Shown: positions 14,466 to 23,606, counted from the first letter of the stretch. The stretch: DNA of 32,541 nt from RGIG6165 sp045538835 (GCA_045538835.1 JAZQEF010000006.1:1-32541); one strand, 5' to 3'. The notes: a model not told the origin generated them from the sequence alone. Program-made: numbers and translations.

Positions 14466-16529
14466 CTACTTAAGTAAAATATCACTGTCTGTCTTTGCCG
14501 TGTCAAGCCCGAAATAGACATCCATAATGTCGCGCACTATCGGCGCAACGTTGTTGCCGCTGCCGCCGTGTTCAACGACGACTGCAATTGCAATTTCGGG
14601 ATCGTCAGCCGGTGCGAAGCACACGAAAACGCCCGTAGCCGTACCTTTTGCAACCTGTGCAGTTCCAGACTTGCCGCCGACTGCAACAGGATAGTTCTTA
14701 AATACCGATGCGGCAGTACCGCCCTCGTTTACAACGGCTTTCATTCCGTCGATGACCGCATCGTAGGTCTTCTCGGAAAAGCCGACGTTTGATACAAGTT
14801 TGCTTTCCGGTTTTTTAGTCATCTCACCGCTTGATGAGTCCTTCGCCGAGCGTATAAGATGAGGCTGCCACCGCTCACCGCCGTTTACAACAGTGGAAAC
14901 ATAACTGACAAGCTGAAGCGGCGTCATAAGATTATACGACTGCCCGATAGATGCCTGAACGGTATTACCTGCATACCACCTCTGTCCCTGCTTTTCAGCG
15001 ACGTCGGGACCTGCAATGGTGCCTGCCGCCTCGCCGCCTATCTCAATGCCGGTCTTTTCACCGAATCCGAATTTCTTTTCCCATTCGATAAGCGTATCTA
15101 TACCCGTGAGATAACCCGCCTCGTAAAAATACTCGTTGCATGAGCCCTGAAGCGCGCCCGACACGTTTACCGTACCGTGACCTCTGCCAAGGTCGGTATA
15201 CTGCCAGCAGTAAAACTTCTGCGGACTGAATCTGTCATAAATTCCGTCACATCGGTATGTCGAAGAAGTGCTCATAGCACCGCTTTCAAGCGCCGCGATT
15301 GCCGTCGTCATCTTGAAGGTCGAACCGGGCGCATAAAGTCCCGCTATCGCCCTGTTGAGATACGGTTTTGTGGGATCGGAGTTGTTCTTTGCAAAATCCT
15401 GCGAATAGTTTTCAAGACTGTATGTGGGATAACTTGCAAGCGCAAGTACATCTCCGTTTTTGACGTCCATAGCAACGACTGCGCCTGCATCCGCATCGGC
15501 GCCCCTGCCCGTCACCCTGCCTCTTTCGGCAATGGACTTTATGTTGCTTTCAAGCGACTCCTCAGCCGCCGCCTGAAGTTTCAAATCTATCGTTAAATAA
15601 ACATCGTCACCGTTTTTCGGAAGTTCTTCGGAGACGACAGTCGAATTTCCTGCAGAATCGCTTTCAACAAGTCTGCTTCCGTCAATGCCTCGCAGACTGT
15701 CCTCCATAGCGTATTCGATGCCGCCGATACCTATCAGGTCATTCATTGAATAGCCTTTTTTTGTGTATTTCTCCATTTCACTCTCCGAAATGTAGCCCAC
15801 CCTGCCGAGAATGTGCGCGCAGTAATCGGTGGTATACTCCCTTGTCGAAGAGGTCACTATGTCCGCGCCTGCGTATGTCACCTTGTCCTCTTTGATGACG
15901 GTTATTGTCTCCATATCCACGTCACTTGCAAAGGTGTAGGGCGTTTTCTTGGAAAAGCCCTTGTATTCCATATCGTATAAAAGCGGTGCAAGTGTGCGTT
16001 TTTGTTCTTCGGGAAGTTCTGTAAGAGAATATCTCTTGCAGAGTTTTTCCATAAGTTCCGCCGCCGATATATCATCGTCTGCCTCGACTGTTTTTATCAG
16101 CCTTTTTTTCACAGAGTCAAACGAAGCCTGGATGTCGGCATCCTCGCTGGTGTAATACTCATACGGCGCATTCCCGAAAGGGAAATTGTCGGTATAGGTA
16201 AGCGCGCTCTCATCAACAAGTTCAAGAAGTGACAAAAGCACTTCACTCTGCCTGTCGGACGGCAGCCTCGCGCGGTTGAGCGTGACATTGTAGCATATCC
16301 TGTTCGTCACGAGCGGCACGCCGTTACGGTCGTATATCTCGCCCCTCTGTGAGACGAGCACTTCGGTGGAAGACGTCTTTCTCAGCGCCCTTTGCAGATA
16401 CTCGTCATAGTTTATTATCTGCATATTGATAAGCCTTGCGACGATTATCACCGCAAAGATTACAACTATGGCGAGCAGAAAAAGACTGCGCCCCTGATAT
16501 TTTCTTGTCGGATTTTCATGTTCATTCAT
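14466..16529 (-). CDS. mrdA: Penicillin-binding protein 2 (elongasome transpeptidase)
   Basis: A 687-residue class B PBP that cross-links peptidoglycan during sidewall growth with the Mre complex. It has one N-terminal membrane helix (about 15-37), the pedestal domain starting at QRGEIYDRNGVPLVTN, and a transpeptidase domain with all three active-site motifs: SxxK in PGSTFKM (Ser about 401), SxN in GSCNEYF (about 463) and KSGT in GGKSGTAQ (about 620). The gene overlaps mreD by 8 bp. No rodA is in the window. The mreC-mreD-mrdA-minD order is the usual one in Firmicutes. Confidence 0.93.
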   Translation of the reverse strand: MNEHENPTRKYQGRSLFLLAIVVIFAVIIVARLINMQIINYDEYLQRALRKTSSTEVLVSQRGEIYDRNGVPLVTNRICYNVTLNRARLPSDRQSEVLLSLLELVDESALTYTDNFPFGNAPYEYYTSEDADIQASFDSVKKRLIKTVEADDDISAAELMEKLCKRYSLTELPEEQKRTLAPLLYDMEYKGFSKKTPYTFASDVDMETITVIKEDKVTYAGADIVTSSTREYTTDYCAHILGRVGYISESEMEKYTKKGYSMNDLIGIGGIEYAMEDSLRGIDGSRLVESDSAGNSTVVSEELPKNGDDVYLTIDLKLQAAAEESLESNIKSIAERGRVTGRGADADAGAVVAMDVKNGDVLALASYPTYSLENYSQDFAKNNSDPTKPYLNRAIAGLYAPGSTFKMTTAIAALESGAMSTSSTYRCDGIYDRFSPQKFYCWQYTDLGRGHGTVNVSGALQGSCNEYFYEAGYLTGIDTLIEWEKKFGFGEKTGIEIGGEAAGTIAGPDVAEKQGQRWYAGNTVQASIGQSYNLMTPLQLVSYVSTVVNGGERWQPHLIRSAKDSSSGEMTKKPESKLVSNVGFSEKTYDAVIDGMKAVVNEGGTAASVFKNYPVAVGGKSGTAQVAKGTATGVFVCFAPADDPEIAIAVVVEHGGSGNNVAPIVRDIMDVYFGLDTAKTDSDILLK

Positions 16530-17040
16530 CCTGTCCGAACTTACCTTTCATCCATTTGCAATATAAAAAAATCGGTATGGCAAAAATAATTGAATATATA
16601 CATTCTGTCCACAGACCGAGAATTTCCGTCCCCAGTCCGAAAGAAGAACCGATTATAAGCAGTTTCCAGAATAATTTATATACGGTCAGCACCGCATACA
16701 CACTCACCTGGTAGATGAGTGATGCCACAGCACCGTCGCTTATCGCATTTTCAGAGACAAATCTGACAGTGCAGGCTATTATCATAAGTAAAAGCGCATA
16801 TTTGCCAAACATAACGCCGCTTACAGCGTCGCACGCAAGTCCGAGTATTACTGAAAATGCCACGCTCTGCGGCAGAGTGCAGCTAAGTGTCACACATATG
16901 ACCGCAGGTATCAGCATAAAAGGCTTTATGCCGAATACCGCAAGAGACGATGCGCTCACCGTCTGGAAAGTATATGTCACTATAAGAAGAAGCGAGAGCA
17001 GCGTATACACCGCTATGCGCTTTTTTGTATATATGCTCAT
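16522..17040 (-). CDS. mreD: Rod shape-determining protein MreD
   Basis: A 172-residue protein, hydrophobic almost throughout with about five membrane helices, starting MSIYTKKRIAVYTLLSLLLI. MreD is poorly conserved; the size, the topology and the position between mreC and mrdA decide the call. It is part of the membrane scaffold linking MreB filaments to PBP2. The start overlaps the mreC stop (ATGA) and its end overlaps mrdA by 8 bp. Confidence 0.85.
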   Translation of the reverse strand: MSIYTKKRIAVYTLLSLLLIVTYTFQTVSASSLAVFGIKPFMLIPAVICVTLSCTLPQSVAFSVILGLACDAVSGVMFGKYALLLMIIACTVRFVSENAISDGAVASLIYQVSVYAVLTVYKLFWKLLIIGSSFGLGTEILGLWTECIYSIIFAIPIFLYCKWMKGKFGQDE

Positions 17041-17882
17041 TGGTTTCCCCCGAATGAAGTTATTATCATAACGGAGGTGACTTCATCAAAATCAACCGCA
17101 GGTTTTATAACGGCAGTCACCGAGTTACTGTACTCGTCACCGAAAACCTCGTCCACCGTGCCGATGATAAGACCTTTGGGGTAAGTGTGTCCGAGTCCCG
17201 AGGTCTGCACCGTGTCGCCCACCTGCGCCGAATTTACATTAGGAAGCAGTGAGAGCACACATTTGCCCTCGCCCTGATAGCGGGTACTGCCCTCAAGTAT
17301 GGCAACGTCGTGCGTGCGCACTATCATTGCGCCGATGGATATCTCCGTATCAAGCACGGTCGTGACCTCTGCAAAAGCAGTGCCGACATCCGACACCACG
17401 CCGACAACCCCGTCGTTTGTCATAACGAGTTGCCCCTGAGAAAGTCCGTCACGCTTGCCTGCATCTATGATAAGCACTTTGTCCGAATTTCCTGCGCCCC
17501 TGCCCGTGACATTTGCATAGACAAGTTCATAATCGTCATGACTGTCCTTAAGTCCCAGATACTTTTTAAGTTCCTCATTCTCTTTGGCAAGACTCTCATT
17601 CTGTCGAAGTTTAAATTCCGCCTGCGAAAGTCTGGAGCGGAGTTCATTATTCTCCTGTACAAGTTCGTCATACCCCGTCAGCCTGCCGTAGTTGTAGGAA
17701 AAGAAGTTTCCTATCGCCGTGCCCGCCTTGCGAAAGGGCGAGAAAACAGTTCCCATAGCGTTCTGAAAGACCGTCATATCTCCTGCGGAAGCATAGGAAT
17801 ACATCATAAGTCCGCCTAAAATGAGTGAGATTATCAAAGCGCCTATAATTATCGGTTTTTTAATAAATTCCGAAATTCTCAA
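17037..17882 (-). CDS. mreC: Rod shape-determining protein MreC
   Basis: A 281-residue membrane-anchored protein: an N-terminal helix (about 12-31), a coiled coil (LVQENNELRSRLSQAEFKL, about 75-115), then the two beta-barrel domains of MreC (NVTGRGAGNSDKVLIIDAGK, GVVGVVSDVG, LIIGTVDEV). It organises the elongation machinery outside the membrane and binds PBP2. The best start is a TTG at 17880-17882, 1 bp after the maf stop, with an AAAGGA site inside the end of maf. No ATG is available nearby. No mreB is in the window. Confidence 0.9.
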   Translation of the reverse strand: MRISEFIKKPIIIGALIISLILGGLMMYSYASAGDMTVFQNAMGTVFSPFRKAGTAIGNFFSYNYGRLTGYDELVQENNELRSRLSQAEFKLRQNESLAKENEELKKYLGLKDSHDDYELVYANVTGRGAGNSDKVLIIDAGKRDGLSQGQLVMTNDGVVGVVSDVGTAFAEVTTVLDTEISIGAMIVRTHDVAILEGSTRYQGEGKCVLSLLPNVNSAQVGDTVQTSGLGHTYPKGLIIGTVDEVFGDEYSNSVTAVIKPAVDFDEVTSVMIITSFGGNQ

Positions 17883-17883
17883 A

Positions 17884-18462
17884 TTAAAGTTTTCCTTTCA
17901 GGCAATCAATGCCAAATTCATTTTTGAGTATCTCTGACACTCTGCACACGGGAAAGCCGACGACCGTAAAATAATCGCCCTCAATGCCCGAAACGAGCAT
18001 AGCGCCTTTTCCCTGTATACCGTAAGCGCCTGCCTTGTCCATCGGCTCGCCACATGCGACATAGTTTTTAATATCCTCATCGGTCAGTTTTCTGAAATGC
18101 ACCGCCGTTTTTTCGTGTGTAACAATGCTCTTGCCGTTTCCGACAATGGCAACGCCCGTATAGACAAAATGTGTCCTGTCCGAGAGCATCTGAAGCATAC
18201 GCACGGCGTCAGCCTCATCAGCCGGCTTGCCTAAAATAACATTGTCGAGTGCAACCACCGTATCCGAGCCGATGACTATGGCATCACTGTTCTCCGCCGC
18301 GGAGAGCGCCTTGCCGAGAGAGAGTTTCTCAACCGTGACTTCGGGTGAAAAACCGCTTACGCTGTCCTCATCAAACTGCGGCGAGCATATATCAAATTTA
18401 AGTCCCATACCGAGAAGCAGTTCCCTCCTCCTCGGCGACTTAGAAGCAAGAAGTATTTTCAT
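17884..18462 (-). CDS. maf: Maf-family nucleotide pyrophosphatase
   Basis: A 192-residue house-cleaning enzyme that hydrolyses non-canonical or modified nucleoside triphosphates. Motifs are the N-terminal SKSPRRRELL, VIGSDTVVAL with the catalytic/metal Asp, GKPADEADAVRML, and KAGAYGIQGKGA near the end. The ATG at 18460-18462 is chosen because the protein then starts MKILLASKSPRR, as in the family, and AAGGAATTGGA precedes it; the upstream open frame is repeat DNA. It lies directly before mreC, a common arrangement. Confidence 0.93.
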   Translation of the reverse strand: MKILLASKSPRRRELLLGMGLKFDICSPQFDEDSVSGFSPEVTVEKLSLGKALSAAENSDAIVIGSDTVVALDNVILGKPADEADAVRMLQMLSDRTHFVYTGVAIVGNGKSIVTHEKTAVHFRKLTDEDIKNYVACGEPMDKAGAYGIQGKGAMLVSGIEGDYFTVVGFPVCRVSEILKNEFGIDCLKGKL

Positions 18463-18482
18463 AAATTCCAATTCCTTTTCGT

Positions 18483-18586
18483 GTACCGCAGGTACATATC
18501 GCACCGCAGGTATATCGCATTTGAGAATATATCGCAAATTCCGCAAGGAATTTATATCGCTGATGAAGAAACATCGTTTCTTCATC
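18483..18586. repeat. Modular palindrome array with ATATCGC spacers
   Basis: Four identical spacers ATATCGC (18496, 18512, 18529 and 18554) alternate with small palindromes. These are GTACCGCAGGTAC (18483-18495), ACCGCAGGT (18503-18511), an imperfect one (18519-18528), AAATTCCGCAAGGAATTT (18536-18553) and a perfect 11-bp-arm hairpin (18562-18586). The array fills the 122 bp between the U32 stop codon, which lies in its last hairpin, and the maf ribosome binding site. It would be transcribed as a run of hairpins inside the operon. Confidence 0.8.
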
Positions 18587-20354
18587 ACAACACTTTTTTG
18601 GCAAACATTCCTCTTGTGAATTCCCCGCCCTGCTTGCCTTTCTTTTCCCTGTAGCATAACAGCACCTCTGCACAGCGTGCAGGCGATTCATCGGTAAAGA
18701 AAAGCGCCCTTGAAGATAAATTAAGTTCCTTAAATTCGCTTTCCCTGTCGGCAAGCCAGACGGGGACGCTGTTATATATCACATTTCTGCACTTTTGCGC
18801 CCTTGTGACCAAAAACTTCTGTCCCGCCCTGTCGGATAACATCAAAGGTAAACGGCATTTTCTGCCGTCACATCCGAGCGCATTTTTTCCGATACAGCTC
18901 TCACTCACCATAAGCGGCAGTCTGCCGTAGGCAAATATTGCACAGGCATCCGCCTTTGCAATATCCCTTATCTGCGGTGCACTGCACTCTGCCGAAATCA
19001 GAACGTCTTTTGCACCCAGTGAATATAGATACTGCGCAGAAAATCGGTTAAATACATTCAGTGAGATACCGCATATAAAATCAAGTCCGCACTCTTTAGC
19101 AAGTTCAATCTGCCCGATATTCTCGACACACACAAGCGTATTACCGAGTTTCTTTGCCTTGCCCAGCATTTCGGCATAGTGTGAGCGCTCATCATCGGTT
19201 ATTATTTTGGGAAGGTGCACACCGTACCCCGATAAATTATTTTTTAAAATTTCTTCGGCAGGCAGAAAAACCAAGTCCGCACCGCGAAGCATCTTTGCCT
19301 GCGATAAAGTCATCGCAAAGCAGTATATCTTGTTTTTTCCTATTCTTCTTGCAAACTCTTTTGATGCAACAAAGTCCTTTGCGCCCTTTTCATCAATCGG
19401 CGGCGCAGACACAGGCTGTATCTGACCTACAAGCCTATCATATCGCACCCTTTCTTTTGCCAGAAGCGCGGAATATTTTTTTATATCCTCATCTACTTTG
19501 ACACCGAGGTCAAAAGCACCTTTTCTATTGTCAAAGAAAGACGAAGTAAAACCGCTTCTCGAAAAAATCTCGGCAAGCGTTTTTTTGTTATAATCACCTT
19601 TTGCATACGCCCTTGTGACTGCGCCGACATATTCGGCACGCTTCATTCTGCCCTCTATCTTGTAGGCAGATGCGCCCGTTTTCTCCACTTCGCCCATTTT
19701 ATCGGAAAGGCACAGATCTTTGAGTGAGAGAAAGTATCCCTTTTTGCCCGATACCGTATACGGCAGTCTGCAAGGACCTGCACAGCGGCCTCTGTTGCCG
19801 CTTCGCCTGCCGATAACGGCACTCATCAGACACTGTCCCGAATAGGAGTAGCAGAGCGCACCGTGAACGAAAATCTCGGTCTCGATACCGCAGTTATCGG
19901 TAATATACTTTATATTTTTTGACGACAGTTCACGTGCGAGCACGACTCGCTTCATTCCGAGCCCGGCACATTCCTTTGCCCCGTCGAGCGAATGTACCGA
20001 CATCTGAGTTGAGCCGTGAAGTTCCATATCGGGAATATATTCCCTCAAAAGAACCGACAGCCCCCAGTCCTGCACGATGAGCGCATCGACACCGATATCC
20101 CTCATCTGCTTTGCAAAAGCAAGTGCAGAGGGCAGTTCCCTGTCCCCCTCGATTATGTTGAGCGTGACAAGCACTTTTACCCCTTTACCGTGACAGAAAG
20201 CGACAACCGATGCAATCTCATCGGCAGAAAAATTTTTGGCATACTGCCTTGCATTGTGGTCGCCGCCTCCGAGATAAATCTCATCTGCCCCGTTTGCGAC
20301 AGCGGCGCACACCGCCTCCATACTGCCGCAGGGAGAAAGAACTTTTCCTCTCAT
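18585..20354 (-). CDS. U32-family peptidase-like protein (RlhA/TrhP type)
   Basis: A 589-residue protein of the U32 family. Characterised relatives (TrhP/YegQ, RlhA/YdcP) are RNA hydroxylation factors acting on tRNA U34 or 23S rRNA rather than plain proteases. The N-terminal TIM-barrel-like part shows GADEIYLGG, ALIVQDWGL and ELHGSTQMSVHS. The family signature with its cysteines is at about residues 165-200: EIFVHGALCYSYSGQCLMS, then NRGRCAGPCR. SLKDLCLSD and YKIEGRMKRAEYV follow. The C-terminal 250 residues form a second, less conserved half. The start overlaps the zapA stop (ATGA). The stop lies in the palindrome array at 18483-18586. Confidence 0.87.
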   Translation of the reverse strand: MRGKVLSPCGSMEAVCAAVANGADEIYLGGGDHNARQYAKNFSADEIASVVAFCHGKGVKVLVTLNIIEGDRELPSALAFAKQMRDIGVDALIVQDWGLSVLLREYIPDMELHGSTQMSVHSLDGAKECAGLGMKRVVLARELSSKNIKYITDNCGIETEIFVHGALCYSYSGQCLMSAVIGRRSGNRGRCAGPCRLPYTVSGKKGYFLSLKDLCLSDKMGEVEKTGASAYKIEGRMKRAEYVGAVTRAYAKGDYNKKTLAEIFSRSGFTSSFFDNRKGAFDLGVKVDEDIKKYSALLAKERVRYDRLVGQIQPVSAPPIDEKGAKDFVASKEFARRIGKNKIYCFAMTLSQAKMLRGADLVFLPAEEILKNNLSGYGVHLPKIITDDERSHYAEMLGKAKKLGNTLVCVENIGQIELAKECGLDFICGISLNVFNRFSAQYLYSLGAKDVLISAECSAPQIRDIAKADACAIFAYGRLPLMVSESCIGKNALGCDGRKCRLPLMLSDRAGQKFLVTRAQKCRNVIYNSVPVWLADRESEFKELNLSSRALFFTDESPARCAEVLLCYREKKGKQGGEFTRGMFAKKVL

Positions 20355-20692
20355 CTGAGTTTCATGCGCAGTTCAGCGTTTTCGTTCTGAAGTTTTGTGA
20401 GCATTCTGCGAGCCTCTTCAGCCTCAGCGCGGTATTTTGACACCTCGTCGATATACTCTCTTATCTGAGAGCGCAGATTGTTTGTCGACTGCATAACTTT
20501 TTCTATCTCATCACAGTAAGTGAAAGATGTAAGTACAGCCGCCATCGTGAGCGAAGCGTGCTCGTTTGAAGCCATTACCTCTCTCGTCTTTGCATCGACC
20601 TTTTTGGCAATGTTCTGCACATACTCCTCTGACTCGTCAGCAAGTATCGTGTAAGTTGAATCAAGAATTTTTACCGTTACCTTGTTTCTCAT
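20351..20692 (-). CDS. zapA: Cell division protein ZapA
   Basis: A 113-residue protein that bundles FtsZ filaments at the division site. The N-terminal part (KVTVKILDSTYTILADESEEYVQNIAKKVD) is the ZapA globular domain. The rest is a long coiled coil (YIDEVSKYRAEAEEARRML to the end). The start is 2 bp after the proA stop, with GAGAGG overlapping the end of proA. Adjacency of zapA and a U32 gene is frequent in Firmicutes. Confidence 0.9.
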   Translation of the reverse strand: MRNKVTVKILDSTYTILADESEEYVQNIAKKVDAKTREVMASNEHASLTMAAVLTSFTYCDEIEKVMQSTNNLRSQIREYIDEVSKYRAEAEEARRMLTKLQNENAELRMKLR

Positions 20693-20694
20693 AT

Positions 20695-21975
20695 CTAAAC
20701 CTCTCCCTGATGAATAAATTTTCTTTTACCGCTTGCAAAGTCAGCAACGATGTCGCCGTCCCCCTCAAGCAGATATCTGTAACTTACAAGCCCCTCGATG
20801 CCCACCGGACCTCTCGCGTGGAGTTTGCTCGTAGATATTCCCACTTCTGCCCCGAAGCCGTATCTGTAACCGTCGGCAAATCTGGTGGAGCAGTTTTTGT
20901 ATACGCCCGCCGAATCGACGTTGTTTATAAAGAAGTCTGCCGCCGCACCGTCCTGTGTCACGATACAGTCGGTGTGTCCCGAGCCGTATTTGTTGATGTG
21001 TCTGACCGCCTCATAAACGCTGTCAACCATCTTGACCGAGAGCGTCAGCCCCACATATTCGGTTGACCAGTCCTCCTCGCTCGCCTGCTCGCAGTCGATG
21101 ACCGCACAGGTCCTCGCACAGCCGAGAAGTTTTACGCCCTTTTCTCTGAGCGCCTTTGAAACTTCGGGCAAAAATGTCTGCGCCGCCGTCGCATCCACAA
21201 GAAGCGTTTCAACGCTGTTGCACGCCGCAGGATACTGCGTCTTTGAATCTACAACAATATCTATTGCCTTTTTTATGTCGGCAGAGCCGTCAACATATAT
21301 GTGACACACACCGTCAGCGTGTCCCATAACGGGTATCCTGGTGTTGTCCATTATGTATTTGACAAATGCGCCGCTGCCTCTCGGTATAAGCAGATCCACA
21401 CAGTCATCGCAGGAGAGCAGTTCATTCGTTTCCTCCCTTGAAGTGAGCAGTGTCAGAAATCCGTCGGGAAGTCCTGCTTTTATACCTGCCTGCGTGATTA
21501 TTTCGGCAATCGCGTCATTCGTAGCGTGCGCCTCTCTTCCGCCTTTGAGTATAGCGGCATTGCCGCTCTTGATGCAGAGCATCGCTATCTGTACAAGCGC
21601 ATCGGGACGTGATTCAAATATCACGCCGATTACACCGATACCGCAACTCTTTTTGGTAAGCGTCAGCCCGTCGGCAAGTTCCCTGCGAAAGATTATCTTA
21701 TTACAAGGGTCTTCCAGACCGCTAAGTGCCCTTGCCCCCTCGACCGTATCGGTAAGTTTCTTGCCGTAGAAGCCGAGTCTGCTGCGCAGCGCAGGCGCAA
21801 GCCCGTCTTTATCTGCAAGTTCAAGGTCGAGCGCATTTGCTTTTTCTATTTTCTCACTCTGTGCCAAAAGTTCGTCGCATATCTCATTGATGGCTCTGTT
21901 CTTGGTATCATTGTCAAGCGTACCGCAGACAATAGCCGCCTCTTTAGCGCGCAGAGCGTGGTCTCTCACACCCAT
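20695..21975 (-). CDS. proA: Gamma-glutamyl phosphate reductase
   Basis: The second step of proline synthesis: NADPH-dependent reduction of glutamyl 5-phosphate to the semialdehyde. The 426-residue length is normal. Visible are GVIGVIFESRPDALVQIA, GNAAILKGGREA, the DLLIPRGSGAF segment, the active-site cysteine in YPAACNSVETLL (about residue 252) and the C-terminal GFGAEVGISTSKLHARGPVG. The ATG at 21973-21975 follows GGAGG; the upstream frame extension runs through the promoter. It is the first gene of the long minus-strand operon, behind a good promoter. proB and proC are not in the window. Confidence 0.95.
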   Translation of the reverse strand: MGVRDHALRAKEAAIVCGTLDNDTKNRAINEICDELLAQSEKIEKANALDLELADKDGLAPALRSRLGFYGKKLTDTVEGARALSGLEDPCNKIIFRRELADGLTLTKKSCGIGVIGVIFESRPDALVQIAMLCIKSGNAAILKGGREAHATNDAIAEIITQAGIKAGLPDGFLTLLTSREETNELLSCDDCVDLLIPRGSGAFVKYIMDNTRIPVMGHADGVCHIYVDGSADIKKAIDIVVDSKTQYPAACNSVETLLVDATAAQTFLPEVSKALREKGVKLLGCARTCAVIDCEQASEEDWSTEYVGLTLSVKMVDSVYEAVRHINKYGSGHTDCIVTQDGAAADFFINNVDSAGVYKNCSTRFADGYRYGFGAEVGISTSKLHARGPVGIEGLVSYRYLLEGDGDIVADFASGKRKFIHQGEV

Positions 21976-22008
21976 ATTTTCCTCCGTACAAAAATCAATA
22001 TATATTAT

Positions 22009-22037
22009 ATAATAATATAAACAATGTATCATTTCAA
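22009..22037 (-). promoter_or_regulatory. Promoter at the head of the proA-to-DUF4340 operon
   Basis: On the minus strand TTGAAA (22032-22037) and TATTAT (22009-22014) are separated by 17 bp, about 33 bp upstream of the proA start. No other clear promoter or terminator was seen between here and 5461 on this strand. Confidence 0.7.
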
Positions 22038-22093
22038 GAGAAACACTTTATTTTTGATAAACATTGTGTTAATATCTCCATAAGGTGATTAAA

Positions 22094-22723
22094 TTGAACA
22101 AAAAAACACTTGCCAAAGCGGCAGAGCAGGCGCTCGAAAAACTCTATCCCGATGCGCTCTGCTCGCTTGAATATACAAAGGACTATGAACTGCTTTTCGC
22201 AGTCCGTCTGTCCGCACAGTGCACGGATGCCCGTGTAAACATCGTGTGCGCCGACCTCTTTGTAAAGTATCCCACTCTGGAATCCTTTGCGGATGCGGAT
22301 ATAACCGAGCTTGAAAATGCCGTGAAACCCTGCGGTTTTTACCGTACCAAAGCGCAGAATATAAAGGACAGCGCAAAGATGCTCATAGAAAAATTTAATT
22401 CAAAAGTCCCCGACACGATGGAGGACCTGCTCTCTCTGCCCGGCGTCGGAAGGAAGACGGCAAATCTGATTTTAGGCGACATATACAAACAGCCGGGGTC
22501 AGTCGTGGCAGATACTCATTGTATAAGAATATCAAACAGGCTCGGTCTCGCCTTGTCGAAAGAACCCGAAAAAGTCGAATTTGCGCTTAGAAAAGTTTTA
22601 ACACCCGAGACCTCGTCGGACTTTTGTCACAGATTAGTCCTTTTCGGCAGAGAATACTGCACGGCGCGAAAACCGAAATGCGAGACCTGTCCCCTCTCAG
22701 GCATTTGTAAGGAGTTTAAGTAA
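22094..22723 (+). CDS. nth: Endonuclease III (base-excision DNA glycosylase/AP lyase)
   Basis: It removes oxidised pyrimidines from DNA and nicks the abasic site. At 209 residues it has the full family layout: helix-hairpin-helix LLSLPGVGRKTANLILGD with the catalytic Lys, VVADTHCIRISNRLGL with the catalytic Asp, and a C-terminal [4Fe-4S] loop CTARKPKCETCPLSGIC with the C-x6-C-x2-C-x5-C spacing. The start is probably the TTG at 22094, because AAGGTGAT lies 5-7 bp upstream; the GTG at 22085 would sit within that site. The lipid kinase gene starts immediately after its stop. Confidence 0.93.
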   Translation: MNKKTLAKAAEQALEKLYPDALCSLEYTKDYELLFAVRLSAQCTDARVNIVCADLFVKYPTLESFADADITELENAVKPCGFYRTKAQNIKDSAKMLIEKFNSKVPDTMEDLLSLPGVGRKTANLILGDIYKQPGSVVADTHCIRISNRLGLALSKEPEKVEFALRKVLTPETSSDFCHRLVLFGREYCTARKPKCETCPLSGICKEFK

Positions 22724-23605
22724 ATGAAAGACGTACTTCTCATAATCAATCCAAAAGCAGGCAAGATGCAGTCAAAAACAGGTATGTATGACATAATTGC
22801 CCCGCTCTGCTCACACGGCATTGACCCGGTGGTGCACATAACATCGTCACAGGGCGATGCGACAAGATATATCACCGAGCACGGCAATAATTTTGACACG
22901 GTCATCTGTGTCGGCGGTGACGGCACGCTGAATGAAACCATAACGGGCGTTATGTCACTTGATGAGCCGATAGCGATAGGTTACATTCCGGCAGGTTCTA
23001 CAAATGACCTTGCCGCCAGTCTCGGATTGCCGAAAGACATATCTTCAGCCATAAAGGCTATCATTAACGGCGAGCCGAAATATTTTGACATTGGCAGGAT
23101 GAATGACAGATATTTTTCATACATCGCGTGCTTCGGTGCATTCACAAAAGCGTCGTATGCAACGCCGCAGAATTTGAAGAATTCGTTAGGTCATTTTGCA
23201 TATGTGCTCGAGGGTATAAAAAGCCTTGGGGAGATAAAGCCGTACCATGCAAAAATAACGGTTGACGACACCGGGATAGAGGGCGACTATCTCTACTGCG
23301 CAGTAAGCAATTCGACATCTGTGGCAGGTATGATAAAACTCGATAAAGACCTTGTGGATTTTACAGACGGAGTCTTTGAGATCATGCTTGTAAAAGCGCC
23401 GAAAGACATTATCGAGTTTAACAAAATAATAACATCCATAACGCTCGGAAAATTTGACACCGACATGGTTTCATTCTTCCATGGCAAGGACTTTACCTTT
23501 ACAGTAAATCACAAGATAGGCTGGACGGTTGACGGCGAATATGCAGGCAGTTTCAAAACTGCGGGCATCAACTGCCTCCACAACAAAATACAAATAATAA
23601 GATAA
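22724..23605 (+). CDS. Diacylglycerol/lipid kinase family protein (DgkB/YegS type)
   Basis: A 293-residue soluble lipid kinase. The catalytic domain is recognised from LLIINPKAG at the start, the nucleotide-binding VICVGGDGTLNETITGV (about residue 65) and GYIPAGSTNDLAASLGLP. The C-terminal half is the usual beta-sandwich (YFDIGRMNDRYFSYIACFGAF, WTVDGEYAG). In Firmicutes DgkB recycles diacylglycerol into phospholipid; other members act on undecaprenol or are uncharacterised, so the exact substrate is open. The start codon directly follows the nth stop, so the two are co-transcribed and end at the terminator at 23607. Confidence 0.88.
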   Translation: MKDVLLIINPKAGKMQSKTGMYDIIAPLCSHGIDPVVHITSSQGDATRYITEHGNNFDTVICVGGDGTLNETITGVMSLDEPIAIGYIPAGSTNDLAASLGLPKDISSAIKAIINGEPKYFDIGRMNDRYFSYIACFGAFTKASYATPQNLKNSLGHFAYVLEGIKSLGEIKPYHAKITVDDTGIEGDYLYCAVSNSTSVAGMIKLDKDLVDFTDGVFEIMLVKAPKDIIEFNKIITSITLGKFDTDMVSFFHGKDFTFTVNHKIGWTVDGEYAGSFKTAGINCLHNKIQIIR

Positions 23606-23606
23606 C

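Noticed and set aside
17862..17882. AATTTCGGAATT near the mreC start as another cassette end
   Set aside because: It is a single short match inside the mreC coding sequence, without tandem heptamers or hairpin.
18483..18586. CRISPR array
   Set aside because: The constant part is only 7 bp and the variable parts are palindromes of 9-18 bp; no cas genes are present.
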